Source: Planctomycetota bacterium
GTDB taxonomy: Bacteria > Planctomycetota > Planctomycetia > Pirellulales > Lacipirellulaceae
NCBI GenBank assembly: GCA_022615465.1
Contig: JAKEGR010000052.1
Coordinates: forward strand, 1 to 7,291
Direction: 5' to 3'
Length of the DNA: 7,291 nucleotides
Shown here one piece after another: positions 6,908 through 7,291 of this stretch (positions are counted from its first letter, which is position 1; every line of letters begins with the position of its first letter). The position numbers were made by a program, and so were the translations under genes. The notes beneath the pieces are model-generated. The model was not told where the DNA came from. It made no database searches and worked only from the letters and a program-made list of their open reading frames with translations.

Positions 6908-6951
6908 CAGGCTTGCCGCCCGGATGGGTGAACCCAAGCCGGGACTGCCTG
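6908..6951 (-). promoter_or_regulatory. Tiered hairpin in the rpmE 5' leader
   Basis: Three nested complementary pairs lie 36-79 nt before the rpmE start: CAGGC (6908-6912) with GCCTG (6947-6951), CCCGG (6919-6923) with CCGGG (6939-6943), and TGGG (6925-6928) with CCCA (6933-6936) around a 4-nt loop. A competing stem, GGCTTG (6910-6915) with CAAGCC (6935-6940), uses bases of all three nested stems, so the two folds exclude each other. Leaders of ribosomal protein genes often bind the protein they encode, and L31 leaders have been proposed in other phyla. No published family is recognised here. Confidence 0.4.
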
Positions 6952-6982
6952 AACGCCAAATGGCAACTGGTAGAAACTATCT

Positions 6983-7011
6983 AATGTATCCTTCCGCGTG
7001 CCGCACGACAA
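6983..7011 (-). promoter_or_regulatory. Candidate sigma-70-type promoter for rpmE
   Basis: Read on the - strand, TTGTCG (7006-7011) and TACATT (6983-6988) are separated by exactly 17 bp, each matching 4 of 6 consensus bases. It would start transcription near 6976 and give a leader of about 100 nt containing the hairpin at 6908-6951. Planctomycete promoters are poorly characterised, so this is only a candidate. Confidence 0.35.
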
Positions 7012-7017
7012 GGCCTC

Positions 7018-7077
7018 AATTCCGGGGACACAATACCCAACTATTGACAGGTTGAGATGGAGTGGGTAGTTACTGGG
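7018..7077 (+). repeat. RAYT-associated palindromic flank (REP-like)
   Basis: The segment directly before the transposase start begins AATTCCGGGGACACAATAC, a sequence I recall as the usual flank of RAYT genes in many phyla, where it recurs inverted. In this copy CCCA (7036-7039) pairs with TGGG (7074-7077) and ACTA (7040-7043) with TAGT (7067-7070), leaving a 3-nt bulge and a 23-nt loop. The inverted partner on the right is worn: the GTGTCCCCGG half expected in an intact pair is missing here. RAYT proteins cut and join such hairpins as single strands. Recognition is from memory, not a search. Confidence 0.55.
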
Positions 7078-7078
7078 C

Positions 7079-7291
7079 ATGGCGAGGTTGGCGCGGCTGG
7101 TTATTCCTGCGTTTGCCGCATCACATCACGCAGCGTGGCAACCGGCGACAACAGACTTTTTTCAACGACGGCGACTAGGAAGCCTATCTGGAGTTGATGG
7201 CCGAGTGGTGCCGGGAGGAAGGGGTCGAGATTTGGAGCTATTGCCTGATGCCCAATCACGTCCATCTGATCGCGGTGCCGAAGACCGAGGA
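7079..7291 (+). pseudogene. REP-associated tyrosine transposase (RAYT, IS200-like Y1/HUH), broken and running off the window
   Basis: Translation from the ATG at 7079 gives MARLARLVIP, the usual RAYT start, then goes out of frame. Removing one T from the TTT at 7112-7114 restores the expected LPHHITQRGNRRQQTFFNDGD. The next codon, TAG at 7176-7178, stands where the family usually has Tyr. The frame then continues correctly as EAYLELMAEWCREEG and YCLMPNHVHLIAVP. HVH in MPNHVHLI is the HUH metal-binding pair of Y1 transposases. The catalytic tyrosine lies beyond the window. RAYTs are single-copy, domesticated relatives of IS200/IS605 TnpA that move REP/BIME hairpins. With one frameshift and one nonsense codon within 70 bp this copy cannot make a full protein. 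Four genes in this window end in TAG, so readthrough is unlikely. A sequencing error could explain one lesion but hardly both. Confidence 0.85.

Noticed and set aside
1..7291. CRISPR arrays, tRNA or rRNA genes, phage genes, toxin-antitoxin pairs
   Set aside because: No regularly spaced repeats, cloverleaf-like sequence or relevant protein signatures were seen on either strand.

Overview
The window looks like a chromosomal segment of a planctomycete, probably of the Pirellulales type. The evidence is tandem ExbD genes, a PlsC acyltransferase with a long C-terminal extension, an rpmE-prfA-prmC cluster, weak or absent Shine-Dalgarno sequences, and a short palindromic repeat that I recall as common in this group. 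The phylum is inferred from gene content and style. No rRNA or other marker gene is present to prove it.

Layout, left to right. (1) Positions 2-623 hold the last 35 codons of one ExbD/TolR-type protein and a complete second one, both on the + strand. They are probably the tail of an exbB-exbD-exbD operon that energises envelope transport or motility. (2) Positions 620-741 hold a 122-bp palindromic element with 17-bp terminal inverted repeats and two inward-facing hairpin arms, lying between the convergent exbD and xerD genes. (3) On the - strand is xerD, a tyrosine recombinase with a complete catalytic set. (4) Divergent from it on the + strand are a PlsC-type acyltransferase (402 aa) and, 175 bp further on, a YhaM-type OB-fold/HD 3'-5' exoribonuclease (330 aa). 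(5) Convergent with these is a - strand translation cluster read right to left: rpmE (L31), prfA (RF1) and prmC, the methyltransferase that modifies the GGQ glutamine of RF1. (6) At the right edge is the broken 5' part of a REP-associated (RAYT, IS200-like Y1/HUH) transposase, with a frameshift and a nonsense codon, preceded by a RAYT-style palindromic flank.

Most of the window is housekeeping. The points worth a second look are the two palindromic repeat systems (620-741 and 7018-7077), the way the first sits exactly on a stop codon, the decay of the RAYT gene, and a tiered hairpin in the rpmE leader that could be an L31 autoregulatory site. I found no convincing new multi-gene system.
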